Source: Yoonia sp.
GTDB taxonomy: Bacteria; Pseudomonadota; Alphaproteobacteria; Rhodobacterales; Rhodobacteraceae
NCBI GenBank assembly: GCA_029250945.1
Contig: JAQXEG010000013.1
Location: forward strand, 62,001 to 126,000
DNA: 64,000 bases
Direction: 5' to 3'
The first letter of the stretch is position 1, and each line of letters starts with the position of its first letter. Below are positions 24,801 to 32,347 of the stretch, one piece after another. The translations under genes and the position numbers were made by a program. Below the pieces are notes generated by a model. The model was not told the origin of the DNA and ran no database searches. It worked only from the letters and a program-made list of their open reading frames with translations.

Positions 24801-25530
24801 CCCCGCAGCCGCCCGCGCCAAATCGGGCGAGGACACAGCACGCGTTTTCGGCTCCAAACCGGGATCGTACGGCGCGGGGCTACAGGCCATGATCGACGAA
24901 AAAATCTGGGCGGAAAAGGCGGACCTTGGCGAGGCCTACCTCACATGGGGGTCCTACGCCTATGACGCTAAGGCCCAAGGCGCACCCGCACGCGATGCAT
25001 TTGAACAGCGCCTGACACAGACCGAAGCCATCGTACAAAATCAGGATAACCGCGAACACGACATTCTGGATAGCGACGACTACTACCAATTTGAAGGAGG
25101 GGCCGCCGCCGCGATTAGCACCCTGCAAGGGCGTGACCGTCCGATTTATCATAACGACCATTCCCGCCCCGAACGCCCCGTGATCCGCACGTTGGAGGAT
25201 GAGATCGGCCGCGTTGTCCGGTCCCGCGTCGTGAACCCAAAATGGATCGACGGGGTCAAGCGCCACGGCTACAAGGGCGCATTCGAAATGGCGGCAACCG
25301 TCGACTATTTGTTCGCATTCGCCGCCACCACAGGGGTCGTCGCGAACCATCATTTCGATCTGGTCGAAGAGGCATATTTGGCCGACGATGACACCAGAGA
25401 GTTTATCGCCGACGTCAACGCCCCTGCACTGGCTGAAATCGCAGCCCGCCTGCAAGAAGCGATTGATCGCAACCTTTGGACCCCCAAATCCAACTCGGCC
25501 CGCGCGCGTATTGCGGGGCTTTTGGCCTAA
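21814..25530 (+). CDS. cobN: Aerobic cobaltochelatase subunit CobN
   Basis: 1238-aa large subunit (related to magnesium chelatase BchH) that with CobS and CobT inserts Co(II) into hydrogenobyrinic acid a,c-diamide. Family segments include GGMGYWKYGLTQYAARL, PLPIFVASLKD, VGLQPARGYNIDPTETYHSP, MGKHGNLEWLPGKAVALS, EEAYLADDDTREFI. AAGGAC lies 6 nt before the ATG. At residues about 492-501 the coding sequence contains a copy of a dispersed repeat read in frame (AFSKILPPEAA), between a WGQPEDDPF block and the HEFGNAVVGL block. CobS and CobT are not in this window. CobW is just upstream. Confidence 0.96.
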   Translation: MHLLAATPGAISDGDEPFDLGQTPADVVFISAADTELAALSEARGEMANPPSLRLANMMHLQHPMSVDLHIDDCAGKSKLVVARVLGGMGYWKYGLTQYAARLHDAGIPFAALPGDDKPDAELRGLSTISDADYDALWSYLVEGGPQNSTNFLSYCDAIVQGGDKPSAAAPLLRAGVYWPGAGIADLATAQAAWTDGAPAVPIIFYRALVQGGGLNPINKMVRSLTRKGLNPLPIFVASLKDPLSVATLQSLFEGAAPSVILNCTAFAVGSPHDGDDSPQNPLVMEAANNAPVFQVILSSASHDAWVDSAQGLSARDIAMNVALPEVDGRVLSRTVSFKGEAFFDDVTECAIATYQGDGNRIDFVADLAANWARLRATATKDRKVALILANYPNKDGRLANGVGLDTPAATVHTLNLLRDNGHDVSAPTDAQELMNQMMAGPTNWLTDRADTDGGATLPLTLYKQYFDALPWDIKNDITTRWGQPEDDPFLAFSKILPPEAAQGFKLSIHEFGNAVVGLQPARGYNIDPTETYHSPDLVPPHNYLAFYFYLRHHWGADAIVHMGKHGNLEWLPGKAVALSDTCWPEAVFGATPHIYPFIVNDPGEGTQAKRRTSAVIIDHLTPPLTRAENYGPLRDLEALVDEYYEAAGVDPRRIKHLRTEILSLSDVSGLAKDAGFDGDADNDLAKLDAYLCELKESQIRDGLHIFGQSPTGDQARDLAIALARVPRGKGNARDASLLRAVAMDLGITFDPLDCDLGQPTDEKPPLLSTVSDDIWRTQGDTVERLEILCQNLLREGWWGDVDISPRASQPVLDEIFERIIPTVEACGPDEGAGLLTALSGQFVAPAPSGAPTRGRLDVLPTGHNFYSVDSRAVPTPTAWTLGWKSANLLIEKHLQDHGDWPRTMLITAWGTANMRTGGDDIAQALALMGVKPTWDSANRRVTGFEILPQGVLGRPRVDVTLRISGFFRDAFPQLIALVDSAARAVQDLDEPANLNPAAARAKSGEDTARVFGSKPGSYGAGLQAMIDEKIWAEKADLGEAYLTWGSYAYDAKAQGAPARDAFEQRLTQTEAIVQNQDNREHDILDSDDYYQFEGGAAAAISTLQGRDRPIYHNDHSRPERPVIRTLEDEIGRVVRSRVVNPKWIDGVKRHGYKGAFEMAATVDYLFAFAATTGVVANHHFDLVEEAYLADDDTREFIADVNAPALAEIAARLQEAIDRNLWTPKSNSARARIAGLLA
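23287..23315 (+). repeat. In-frame copy of the dispersed repeat inside cobN
   Basis: GCTTTTTCCAAAATACTCCC followed by GCCGGAGGC. Its reverse complement equals the intergenic copy at 9177-9205 except for one extra T. It keeps the cobN reading frame and encodes AFSKILPPEA. Elsewhere in this window the element is intergenic. Confidence 0.8.
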
Positions 25531-25568
25531 GGCTGGGCAAGGCGGGTCGGATTGCATAGGCTGACCCA

Positions 25569-25922
25569 ATGATTATCAACCTTGTCATCTTACTCGGCTT
25601 TCAGTTGTTGGGCGAAGTCACGTCGCGGGGCCTGAACCTGTCATTGCCCGGCCCCGTGATTGGCATGGCGGCGCTGTTTGCGGTCTGTGTGATCTGGCCG
25701 CGTGTTGCGACGCATATTGCGCCAACAACCACCGTTCTTTTGGCGCATCTGTCGCTGTTATTTGTGCCTGCGGGCGTGGGTGTTGTGGGGCATCTGGACA
25801 CGTTCGGGGCGGATGGCCCCGCGCTGGGGCTGGCGATTATCGGATCAACAATTGCCGCGATCAGTATCGGCGCATTAACGTTTGTCGGGCTGATGCGCTT
25901 GACGAGTGGCCACGATGACTGA
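25569..25922 (+). CDS. lrgA: CidA/LrgA family membrane protein
   Basis: 117-aa holin-like protein with four hydrophobic spans; the family motifs QLLGEV and LPGPVIGM(A) near the N-terminus and LLFVPAGVGVVGHLD are present. Members act with LrgB in the inner membrane, in murein-hydrolase or metabolite (pyruvate/glycolate-type) export control. Its last 8 bp overlap the lrgB start. It lies 38 bp after cobN, but no functional link to B12 is apparent. Confidence 0.9.
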   Translation: MIINLVILLGFQLLGEVTSRGLNLSLPGPVIGMAALFAVCVIWPRVATHIAPTTTVLLAHLSLLFVPAGVGVVGHLDTFGADGPALGLAIIGSTIAAISIGALTFVGLMRLTSGHDD

Positions 25923-26637
25923 GTTCGCTGAAATCTGGACGTATCTATCCGCTGATCCGCTGCTATGGCTCACGCTTACATTGGCTGCCTACGGCATAGG
26001 TGACGCGCTGTTCCACGCATCAGGCCGCCGCCCTTATATCAATCCGGTATTGATCGCGGTGGCGTTGTTGGCGGTTTTGCTACGTATCACCGGCACCAGC
26101 TATGGGACCTATTTTGAGGGTGCGCAATTTGTGCATTTTATCCTTGGCCCCGCCACGGTTGCCTTGGCCGTCCCGCTACATGCAAACCTGCATCATATCC
26201 GGCAGACGGCAATCCCTCTGATCGGGGCGTTGATCGCGGGATCACTGGCCGCGATGATCAGCGCTGTGGCAATCGGCGCGGCTCTTGGGTTGGACCAAGC
26301 GACCCTGCTGGCACTAATCCCGAAATCTGCCACGGCCCCAGTGGCCTTGGGCGTGTCAGAAGCGATTGGCGGTTCACCCTCGCTGACGGCGGTGTTCGTG
26401 ATCACCACGGGGATCACGGGGGCCATCATCGCGACCCCATTACTTAACCTGCTGCGGATCAAGGACTGGCGCGCACGCGGATTTGCCGTGGGGGTGACCA
26501 GCCACGGGATCGGCACAGCGCGTGCGTTTCAGGTCAATGAAACAGCGGGCGCATTTTCGGGGGTCGGCATGGGGTTGAACGCCTTGCTCACCGCATTGAT
26601 CGCACCACTGATTGCAAATCTTCTTTTCGCGGGTTGA
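25915..26637 (+). CDS. lrgB: LrgB/CidB family membrane protein
   Basis: 240-aa multi-span protein. Family features are INPVLIAV, FILGPATVALAVPLH, the long LIPKSATAPVALGVSEAIGG segment and GVTSHGIGTARAFQVNETAGAFSGVGMGLNALLTALIAP. The ATG at 25915 overlaps the lrgA stop region; a GTG at 25906 is an alternative. Partner of the adjacent LrgA-like protein in the inner membrane. Confidence 0.92.
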   Translation: MTEFAEIWTYLSADPLLWLTLTLAAYGIGDALFHASGRRPYINPVLIAVALLAVLLRITGTSYGTYFEGAQFVHFILGPATVALAVPLHANLHHIRQTAIPLIGALIAGSLAAMISAVAIGAALGLDQATLLALIPKSATAPVALGVSEAIGGSPSLTAVFVITTGITGAIIATPLLNLLRIKDWRARGFAVGVTSHGIGTARAFQVNETAGAFSGVGMGLNALLTALIAPLIANLLFAG

Positions 26638-26722
26638 TCTTGCGCTGCGATTCAACCGTTCCTTAACCACATTGAAATCACAGTCACTGGATGTCTGGGA
26701 TAGGGTTGAAAAGGTTGAATTT

Positions 26723-27265
26723 ATGAAGAAAATTATGGGGATATGCGGCGCGCTTGTGGTGTTGGCCGCCTGTAAAACGGTGGATATTACGCAGCCGCCC
26801 ATTGCGGTCACGCCTAATAACACACGCACCGCCGTGGGCATTGATGTCTATGGCAAGGCACGTGCAGCAGGCAATCCCGTGCCGCGTTTTCGCGCTCAAA
26901 AGACGGTGCCAATCCGCACCAACGGATCCCGCGAGGACGAATCATTTGGTGAAATCGCAGGCTCAACCTGCAAGATCGTTTCCGGTTTGTGTAAGGCCAG
27001 CATCGTGACCCCCGCGAATATCGTTGTGCCGGATTACAGCCCCAACTCGCCCGCATTGTTCGTGTCCTGCACGGCACCGGATGGACGCACGAAAACGGCG
27101 ACGGTGAATGCGGTGAACCTGCGCAGCCAACAGCGTAACGCATCAGCGGCAGGCACAGGGCTACTAGGCGCGATCATCATCGGCGCGGTGAACGAGGCAC
27201 GCCGCGACAACGAAAAAGACGACTTCGGCTATAACCCGATCACGTTGGTTTTTCCCAACCCCTAG
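26723..27265 (+). CDS. Putative lipoprotein, 180 aa
   Basis: Unrecognised family. The signal peptide MKKIMGICGALVVLAACK carries a lipobox (LAAC), so the mature protein is probably lipid-anchored at Cys17. The mature part has paired Cys residues (STCKIVSGLCKA and SCTAPDG), a GTGLLGAIIIGAVNEARRD segment, and ends NPITLVFPNP. The start ATG at 26723 is the one that gives a proper signal peptide; earlier in-frame starts do not. It converges with the next lipoprotein gene, sharing a CTAG that carries both stop codons. Confidence 0.78.
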   Translation: MKKIMGICGALVVLAACKTVDITQPPIAVTPNNTRTAVGIDVYGKARAAGNPVPRFRAQKTVPIRTNGSREDESFGEIAGSTCKIVSGLCKASIVTPANIVVPDYSPNSPALFVSCTAPDGRTKTATVNAVNLRSQQRNASAAGTGLLGAIIIGAVNEARRDNEKDDFGYNPITLVFPNP

Positions 27266-27567
27266 GACGGGCAATCAAGGTCGGCGGTTATGAATATCGG
27301 ATCGCCAGCCAAACTACCGGGCTTAATTTCGCACCCGCTGACGTGCCTAATCGCTTGGGCCGCGCGGCCCGCAACAAAGCCAATGTTGGGCGCAAATTCA
27401 CGGTTCAACCGCAGCGCATGGGCGCGGTCCCCTTTGATCCGCACGTCAAATTCGCTTTGATCAATCGTGATCCGCGTGGGAGTTGTGCCCGCAAACCCGA
27501 TGGGTGGCGTGTTGCAACCGCCCAGCAATGCCACGCTCCCCATAACTATCATCCACTGTCGCATCAT
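27262..27567 (-). CDS. Putative small lipoprotein, 101 aa
   Basis: Signal peptide MMRQWMIVMGSVALLGGC with lipobox LGGC; the mature part is short and polar with one further Cys pair (GCEIKPG and DLDCPS), possibly a disulfide. The ATG at 27567 follows GAAGGGA; a start 12 bp earlier (27579) has AGGAAAA and cannot be excluded. Function unknown. Its stop and that of the convergent lipoprotein share CTAG. Confidence 0.72.
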   Translation of the reverse strand: MMRQWMIVMGSVALLGGCNTPPIGFAGTTPTRITIDQSEFDVRIKGDRAHALRLNREFAPNIGFVAGRAAQAIRHVSGCEIKPGSLAGDPIFITADLDCPS

Positions 27568-27608
27568 GCGTCCCTTCATTTTTCCTGCTTATTGGGCCGG
27601 AAACTGGT

Positions 27609-27621
27609 TAACGAAGTGTTA
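27609..27621. promoter_or_regulatory. Palindrome TAACGAAGTGTTA upstream of cobO
   Basis: TAAC-N5-GTTA, 61 bp before the cobO start, identical to 12346-12358 before DUF1636-cobC-cobD. With the preceding T it reads TTAA-N7-TTAC, a near match to the CtrA consensus TTAA-N7-TTAA. It may be an operator shared by two B12 operons. Confidence 0.4.
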
Positions 27622-27682
27622 CTTTGCATTGCGCAGGCACACGGTTCACGCCAGATTGGTCCCAACCCAAAGGAGTGTCCCC

Positions 27683-28306
27683 ATGACCGACGACAATACA
27701 AACGCAGGTGACGACCGCCACGCTATGAAAATGGCCAAAAAGAAAGCTGCCCGCGACAAGATCATGGCGACCAAGACCGATAAAAAGGGCCTGATCGTTG
27801 TGCATACCGGCAAGGGTAAGGGCAAATCTTCCGCCGCCTTTGGCATGATCTTTCGCTGCATTGCGCACGATATGAAATGCGCTGTGGTCCAGTTTATCAA
27901 GGGCGGCATGTCGACCGGTGAACGCGATCTGATCTTGGGCAAATTTCAGGATACCTGCGCATTTCATACCATGGGCGAAGGGTTCACATGGGAAACCCAA
28001 GACAAATCCCGCGACACAGAAATGGCACAAGCCGCATGGGCCAAAGCCAAGGAACTGATCTTGGATGAAAGCAACCACATGGTGCTGCTGGACGAGATTA
28101 ACATCGCGATCCGCTATGACTATGTGGACATCAACGAGGTTGTCGAATTTTTGGCGACCCAGAAACCCGACATGACCCACGTTGTCCTGACAGGCCGCAA
28201 CGCCCACGCCGACCTCATCGAGATTGCTGATCTTGTGACCGAGATGGAGCTGGTCAAACACCCGTTCCGGTCCGGCGTAAAGGCACAGATTGGCGTGGAA
28301 TACTAA
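27683..28306 (+). CDS. cobO: Cob(I)yrinic acid a,c-diamide adenosyltransferase
   Basis: 207-aa CobO/BtuR-type enzyme that transfers the adenosyl group of ATP to Co(I) corrinoids. The P-loop reads VVHTGKGKGKSSAAFG, followed by VVQFIKGG, GEGFTWETQD and VLLDEINIAIRYDYVD, all typical. AAAGGAG precedes the ATG at 27683, which is chosen over much earlier in-frame starts. First gene of cobO - Lin0512 - Lin0512 - bluB; its TAA is directly followed by the next ATG. Confidence 0.96.
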   Translation: MTDDNTNAGDDRHAMKMAKKKAARDKIMATKTDKKGLIVVHTGKGKGKSSAAFGMIFRCIAHDMKCAVVQFIKGGMSTGERDLILGKFQDTCAFHTMGEGFTWETQDKSRDTEMAQAAWAKAKELILDESNHMVLLDEINIAIRYDYVDINEVVEFLATQKPDMTHVVLTGRNAHADLIEIADLVTEMELVKHPFRSGVKAQIGVEY

Positions 28307-28651
28307 ATGCCCAAACACCGCGTCCTGACTGAATTTGGCATGGGCACCAGCCTGCGTCGCCAAGATTATACCCAAGCTGCCCATCGCGCCTTGCAAGATG
28401 CGCTGTGGCACAACTCCATCAACATCGCAGAGCTGTTCGGGTTCCCGAAGGAAGCGATGATCATCGACGTGGAAATCGCCGTGCAGCAACCCGATCAGGT
28501 GGACACCGCCAAGCTGCTGGATATCTTTCCCTACGGCCAACCCAGTGTCACAGTCACCCATGGCGGCCTTGATGTGCCGCGCCCTGACGGGCAGCCCACG
28601 GTAATCGCCAACGCGGCCATCAACGTCAGTTTTGAGATGGAGCGCACATGA
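28307..28651 (+). CDS. Lin0512 family protein, first paralog
   Basis: 114 aa, cytoplasmic, uncharacterised Lin0512 family. Signature residues are EFGMGTSLRRQDYTQAAHRA, a QDALWHN helix and GGLDVPRPDG. Starts immediately after the cobO stop and overlaps the second paralog as ATGA. The two paralogs share E-x-GMG-x-x-L, DY-x-x-AA-x-RA and GG-x-x-VP, so they may form a heterodimer (inference). Placement between cobO and bluB suggests a role near corrinoid adenosylation or lower-ligand synthesis, which no motif proves. Confidence 0.85.
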   Translation: MPKHRVLTEFGMGTSLRRQDYTQAAHRALQDALWHNSINIAELFGFPKEAMIIDVEIAVQQPDQVDTAKLLDIFPYGQPSVTVTHGGLDVPRPDGQPTVIANAAINVSFEMERT

Positions 28652-29010
28652 CCGATCAACGCTTTATCATCGAGATGGGTATGGGCAATGACCTGCACGG
28701 CATGGATTATCAAAAGGCCGCCCGCCGCGCGATCGAGGATGCGTTCCGCCATTCCACCTTACCGATTTTCGCGACCCTCGACATCCCCACTGACGCGATG
28801 CGCGTTCAGGTAACCGTGGGCGTGCAGGACCCTGATAAACTGGATACCGCCGCGCTGGCTGATATGCTGCCGCGTGGGCGGGCCACTGTTACGGCCGTCA
28901 AAGGCGGGCAAAATGTCCCAAACCCTGCAACGGGCGACACAGCCGTGATCGCCACCGCCGCAGTCGAGGCATTTTTGCCATCCCAAGCCGCCGATTGGAC
29001 CGCCGGTTGA
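28648..29010 (+). CDS. Lin0512 family protein, second paralog
   Basis: 120 aa. EMGMGNDLHGMDYQKAARRA, IEDAFRHSTL and GGQNVPNPATGDTAVIATAAV align with the first paralog but overall identity is low, so the duplication is old. Its start overlaps the previous stop (ATGA) and its stop overlaps the TTG start of bluB (TTGA), showing tight coupling to dimethylbenzimidazole synthesis. No membrane span or Cys. Confidence 0.85.
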   Translation: MTDQRFIIEMGMGNDLHGMDYQKAARRAIEDAFRHSTLPIFATLDIPTDAMRVQVTVGVQDPDKLDTAALADMLPRGRATVTAVKGGQNVPNPATGDTAVIATAAVEAFLPSQAADWTAG

Positions 29011-29630
29011 AACTGTCCCCCGATCACAGGCAGGCGCTGCGCGATGTGCTGACATGGCGGCGCGATGTGCGTCATTTCAAGACTGATCCGATTGATGCGG
29101 AACGGCTCGACCGGTTGCGGGCGGCGATGGACCTTGCGCCATCTGTCGGCAACGCCCGCCCGTGGCGCGTGATGCAGGTACAAAACCCTGACAAACGCGC
29201 CGCGATCATCGCCGATTTTGAGGCCGCGAATGATGAGGCCGCGTCAAAATACAGCGGGACCAAGCGCGACAGTTACATGGCGCTGAAACTCGCTGGATTG
29301 CGCGAGGCACCTGTGCATCTGGCCGTGTTCACCGAACATGAACCCGATGCCGGTCACGGGTTGGGCCGGCAGACGATGCCCGAGATGCTGGCCTATTCCA
29401 CGGTTGCGGCGATCCATACGCTTTGGCTGGCGGCGCGGGCGGATAACATTGGCATGGGCTGGGTATCGATCCTGAATCCCGCGTCCGTGCATGGCATACT
29501 GGACGCGCCCGCCACATGGTCGCTGACCGCTTATCTGTGCCTTGGCATCGCCCAAGATGACAATGACACCCCGCTGCTCCACCGCAAGGAATGGCAGGAA
29601 AACAGCCCGACCCGCTGGCGCACGGTCTAG
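29007..29630 (+). CDS. bluB: 5,6-dimethylbenzimidazole synthase
   Basis: 207-aa flavin-destructase of the nitroreductase fold, which breaks FMNH2 with O2 to give 5,6-dimethylbenzimidazole, the lower ligand of cobalamin; it therefore points to aerobic lower-ligand synthesis. Motifs are TWRRDVRHFKTDP, LAPSVGNARPWRV and GMGWVSILNP. The TTG at 29007-29009 overlapping the previous stop (TTGA) gives the family-like N-terminus; a TTG at 28995 is an alternative. Overlaps the convergent TPP enzyme gene by 4 bp. Confidence 0.94.
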   Translation: MKLSPDHRQALRDVLTWRRDVRHFKTDPIDAERLDRLRAAMDLAPSVGNARPWRVMQVQNPDKRAAIIADFEAANDEAASKYSGTKRDSYMALKLAGLREAPVHLAVFTEHEPDAGHGLGRQTMPEMLAYSTVAAIHTLWLAARADNIGMGWVSILNPASVHGILDAPATWSLTAYLCLGIAQDDNDTPLLHRKEWQENSPTRWRTV

Positions 29631-31276
29631 CCGCCCGCCGCGGCCCGCACACCCGATAGGGTGGCCCCCGTGGACAACGCTTCGGCGTCGACCGAACAGG
29701 CGATCACCGCGAATGTGCCGGACGCTTGGGCGCGGGCAAAGGCACCTGCGAAATCCTCAGACCGTGTGACGACCTGACCATGTCCGCCATAGGCGCGGGC
29801 GAGAGCCGCGAAATCAGGGTTGTGCAATGCGGTGCCCGACACCCGGCCCGGATAGGTTTTTTCCTGATGCATGCGGATCGTGCCATAGCGGCCATTGTCC
29901 ATGACGACCACAATCGGGGTCGCGCCGTGCTGGGCCGCCGCCGACAATTCGTTACATGTCATCTGGAAACACCCGTCACCCGCAAGGCACACAACCGTCC
30001 GGTCAGGGCAATGCAAGGACGCGGAAATCGCCGCCGGAAACCCGTAGCCCATTGACCCCGACGTGGGTGCCAATTGCGTGCCATGGCGTTTGTAAACAAA
30101 GTACCGGTGCAGCCACGCGGCATAGTTGCCCGCCCCGTTTGTGACGATCGCATTGTCGGGCAACGTCGCCGACAGCCACCCGATCACCGCCTCTTGCTTG
30201 AGCGCGCCGGGGCTTTCGGTTGGGACCAGCCATGCGTCGTAATCCGCACGGGCCGCCGCCGTCCATTCGGCCCAATCGGTGCCACAGCCCGGCTGTGCTG
30301 CAAGGGCTGCAACCATGTCGGGCGCGCGGGCGACAACCGACATTTCGGCGGAATAGACACTACCGATCTCATTGACATCCGCATGGATATGAATGATCGG
30401 ACAGGCGCTATCGGGGCTGGGGTTGGTGTAGCCTTGCGTCTCAATGTCCCCGAACCGCGTGCCGATCAGCACCAGCAGATCAGCCTCCCGCAGGCGCTTG
30501 GCAAGCCGTGGGTTGATACCCACGTTCAGATCGCCCGCATAGTTTGCATGGCGGTTATCGATATAATCCTGACGCCGAAAACCCGCCGCAATGGGCAGGC
30601 CCTGCCCGTCCGCAAACCGCGCCAGATCTGCGGCTGCATCAGGCGACCAATGCGGCCCGCCAACAACGACCAAGGGGCGTTTGGCCTGTGCAATACGCGC
30701 CATGACATCCGCCGCCACGCTACCCAAATCCGCGGTCACAGCGGGGGCGGTCACAGGGCGATCAGGCGCGTCCGACACCGCACTCAGCATATTTTCCGGC
30801 AAGGCCAGCACAACGGGTCCGGGCCTGCCAGAGGTCGCCACCTGAAACGCGCGGGTCACATATTCGGCGATCCGGTCAGTGTGATCAATCTGAGCGACCC
30901 ATTTGGCGATGGTGCCAAACATGGCACGGTAATCCACCTCTTGAAATGTTTCACGGTCGGTGAGGCGATTGTCAATCTGCCCCACAAACAACACCATAGG
31001 CGTGCTGTCCTGCATCGCGATATGCACACCGGCGCTGGCGTTGGTGGCCCCCGGCCCACGGGTGACAAAGCACACGCCGGGTTGGCCGGTCAGCTTGCCA
31101 TAGGCCTCGGCCATCATCGCAGCACCACCTTCTTGGCGGCAGACGATATTGGGGATGCCGCTGTCATACAGCCCGTCCAGCGCCGCGAGGAAACTTTCGC
31201 CCGGCACCGAAAACACCCTTTTCACGCCCAAAGCCTGCAAATGATCGCTCAGGATTTTACCGCCGTGCCGCTGCAT
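29627..31276 (-). CDS. Thiamine pyrophosphate enzyme, acetolactate synthase-like
   Basis: 549-aa TPP-dependent enzyme with the three-domain order N (PYR), middle, C (PP). The catalytic Glu is in CRQEGGAAMMAEAYG; the TPP/Mg motif is CLAGDGCFQMTCNEL ... MDNGRYGT. There is no FAD-contact signature strong enough to call it a true acetolactate synthase; sulfoacetaldehyde acetyltransferase, oxalyl-CoA decarboxylase or benzoylformate decarboxylase relatives are alternatives. The ATG at 31276 follows AAGGTG at proper spacing; a GTG at 31285 lacks one. Monocistronic by layout, divergent from the FMN-reductase-like gene. Confidence 0.85.
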   Translation of the reverse strand: MQRHGGKILSDHLQALGVKRVFSVPGESFLAALDGLYDSGIPNIVCRQEGGAAMMAEAYGKLTGQPGVCFVTRGPGATNASAGVHIAMQDSTPMVLFVGQIDNRLTDRETFQEVDYRAMFGTIAKWVAQIDHTDRIAEYVTRAFQVATSGRPGPVVLALPENMLSAVSDAPDRPVTAPAVTADLGSVAADVMARIAQAKRPLVVVGGPHWSPDAAADLARFADGQGLPIAAGFRRQDYIDNRHANYAGDLNVGINPRLAKRLREADLLVLIGTRFGDIETQGYTNPSPDSACPIIHIHADVNEIGSVYSAEMSVVARAPDMVAALAAQPGCGTDWAEWTAAARADYDAWLVPTESPGALKQEAVIGWLSATLPDNAIVTNGAGNYAAWLHRYFVYKRHGTQLAPTSGSMGYGFPAAISASLHCPDRTVVCLAGDGCFQMTCNELSAAAQHGATPIVVVMDNGRYGTIRMHQEKTYPGRVSGTALHNPDFAALARAYGGHGQVVTRSEDFAGAFARAQASGTFAVIACSVDAEALSTGATLSGVRAAAGG

Positions 31277-31385
31277 ATCTGTCACCTTCCCATGGGTATC
31301 GCATTAACGCACAGCATGTGTCAGCAGATACGGACTGGCAACAGGGAGCCGATGGTTTATCTTTGGAACAACCAATAAAAGGACG

Positions 31386-31920
31386 ATGACAACTCTTCTT
31401 GGCATTTCGGGTGCATTGCGTGCCAGTTCCACAAACACTCAACTGGTCCGGCACGCAGCCGAGATTTTCGGCGCTAACAGTTTTGTGCAAGGCGATTTGA
31501 ATCTGCCTCTATATGATGGCGATGTTGAGGAAAACGCGGGCATTCCCGCCGCTGTGCAAACCCTTGCCGATCAGATCAGGGATGCCGATGCGGTGATCAT
31601 TTCCACCCCAGAATACAATAAATCTATTTGGGGCGTGCTGAAAAACGCACTCGATTGGGTCAGCCGGACCGAAGGTGCCGTTTGGGCCGATAAACCTGTG
31701 GCCATTATGTCCGCCACTGCCGGACGGGCGGGCGGGCGGAGAACGCGCACAATTCGCATTGCGCCTATGCATGACGCCATTCAATTGCAATCTGGTGCAG
31801 GGGCCAGAGGTCCTTATCGGAAGCAATTTTGAGGAATTCGGCGACGACGGGCGGCTCACATCCGAGCGGTATATCAAGACGCTGACGACCTTGATGGAGC
31901 GTCTGAAATCTCGCACCTAG
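31386..31920 (+). pseudogene. NAD(P)H-dependent FMN reductase-like gene, frameshifted in a GGGC repeat
   Basis: The 5' part encodes a flavodoxin-fold reductase: MTTLLGISGALRASSTNTQL, STPEYNKSIWGVLKNALDW, KPVAIMSATAG. At 31722-31740 the sequence carries three GGGC units, and the frame then runs out into a shortened C-terminus ending at 31832. The second frame continues the family sequence (RAGGERAQFALRL ... VLIGSNFEEFGDDGRL) to a TAG at 31920. Removing one GGGC restores a 176-aa protein of normal length. It is therefore a slippage mutation, a phase-variable switch or a sequencing error. Confidence 0.82.
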
Positions 31921-32312
31921 GCGGGGTTTGACACCTCGATCAGGTTGCCATCGGGGTCCCTGATATAAAGCGACAAGATCGGCCCCGTAGCCCCCGTGCG
32001 GGCGATGGGGCCGTCGATCACAGCGACATCATGGGCCGCAAAATAGGCCTGCCAATCGGTCAGATCATCGTCGGAGAGAAAGCAAATATCAGCGCTGCCA
32101 GCGACGGGCATCGTCGCCTTCGGCTCAAACGGTGCGGCGGCGGGGTGCAGGTTGATTTTCTGCGTCCCAAATTGCAATGCGGTGCGCATGGTCCCGTCGG
32201 CGGGGTGAAACACCTGCGCCTGCATACCCAGAACACGGGTATAAAACGCGATCGTGCGGTCCACGTCCGTCACGGTCAACACCAGATGATCAAGCTTAGA
32301 AACCTGCGGCAT
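31917..32312 (-). CDS. VOC (glyoxalase/bleomycin resistance) family protein
   Basis: 131 aa, one vicinal-oxygen-chelate domain with two beta-alpha-beta-beta-beta modules: KLDHLVLTVTDVDRTIAFYTRVLGM with a metal-type His, INLHPA, and the C-terminal IRDPDGNLIEVSN with the conserved Glu. Substrate unknown; could be a dioxygenase, lyase or resistance-type binder. ATG at 32312 preferred to the in-frame GTG at 32318. Overlaps the FMN-reductase-like frame by 4 bp, tail to tail. Confidence 0.87.
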   Translation of the reverse strand: MPQVSKLDHLVLTVTDVDRTIAFYTRVLGMQAQVFHPADGTMRTALQFGTQKINLHPAAAPFEPKATMPVAGSADICFLSDDDLTDWQAYFAAHDVAVIDGPIARTGATGPILSLYIRDPDGNLIEVSNPA

Positions 32313-32347
32313 TTGCACCCCGTTAACGATTTGGCATAGACTACATT

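Noticed and set aside
30074-31378. Long open frame (434 aa) on the plus strand opposite the TPP enzyme
   Set aside because: Mirror of a clear TPP enzyme gene; Arg/His/Gln-rich with no recognisable domain and no ribosome site.
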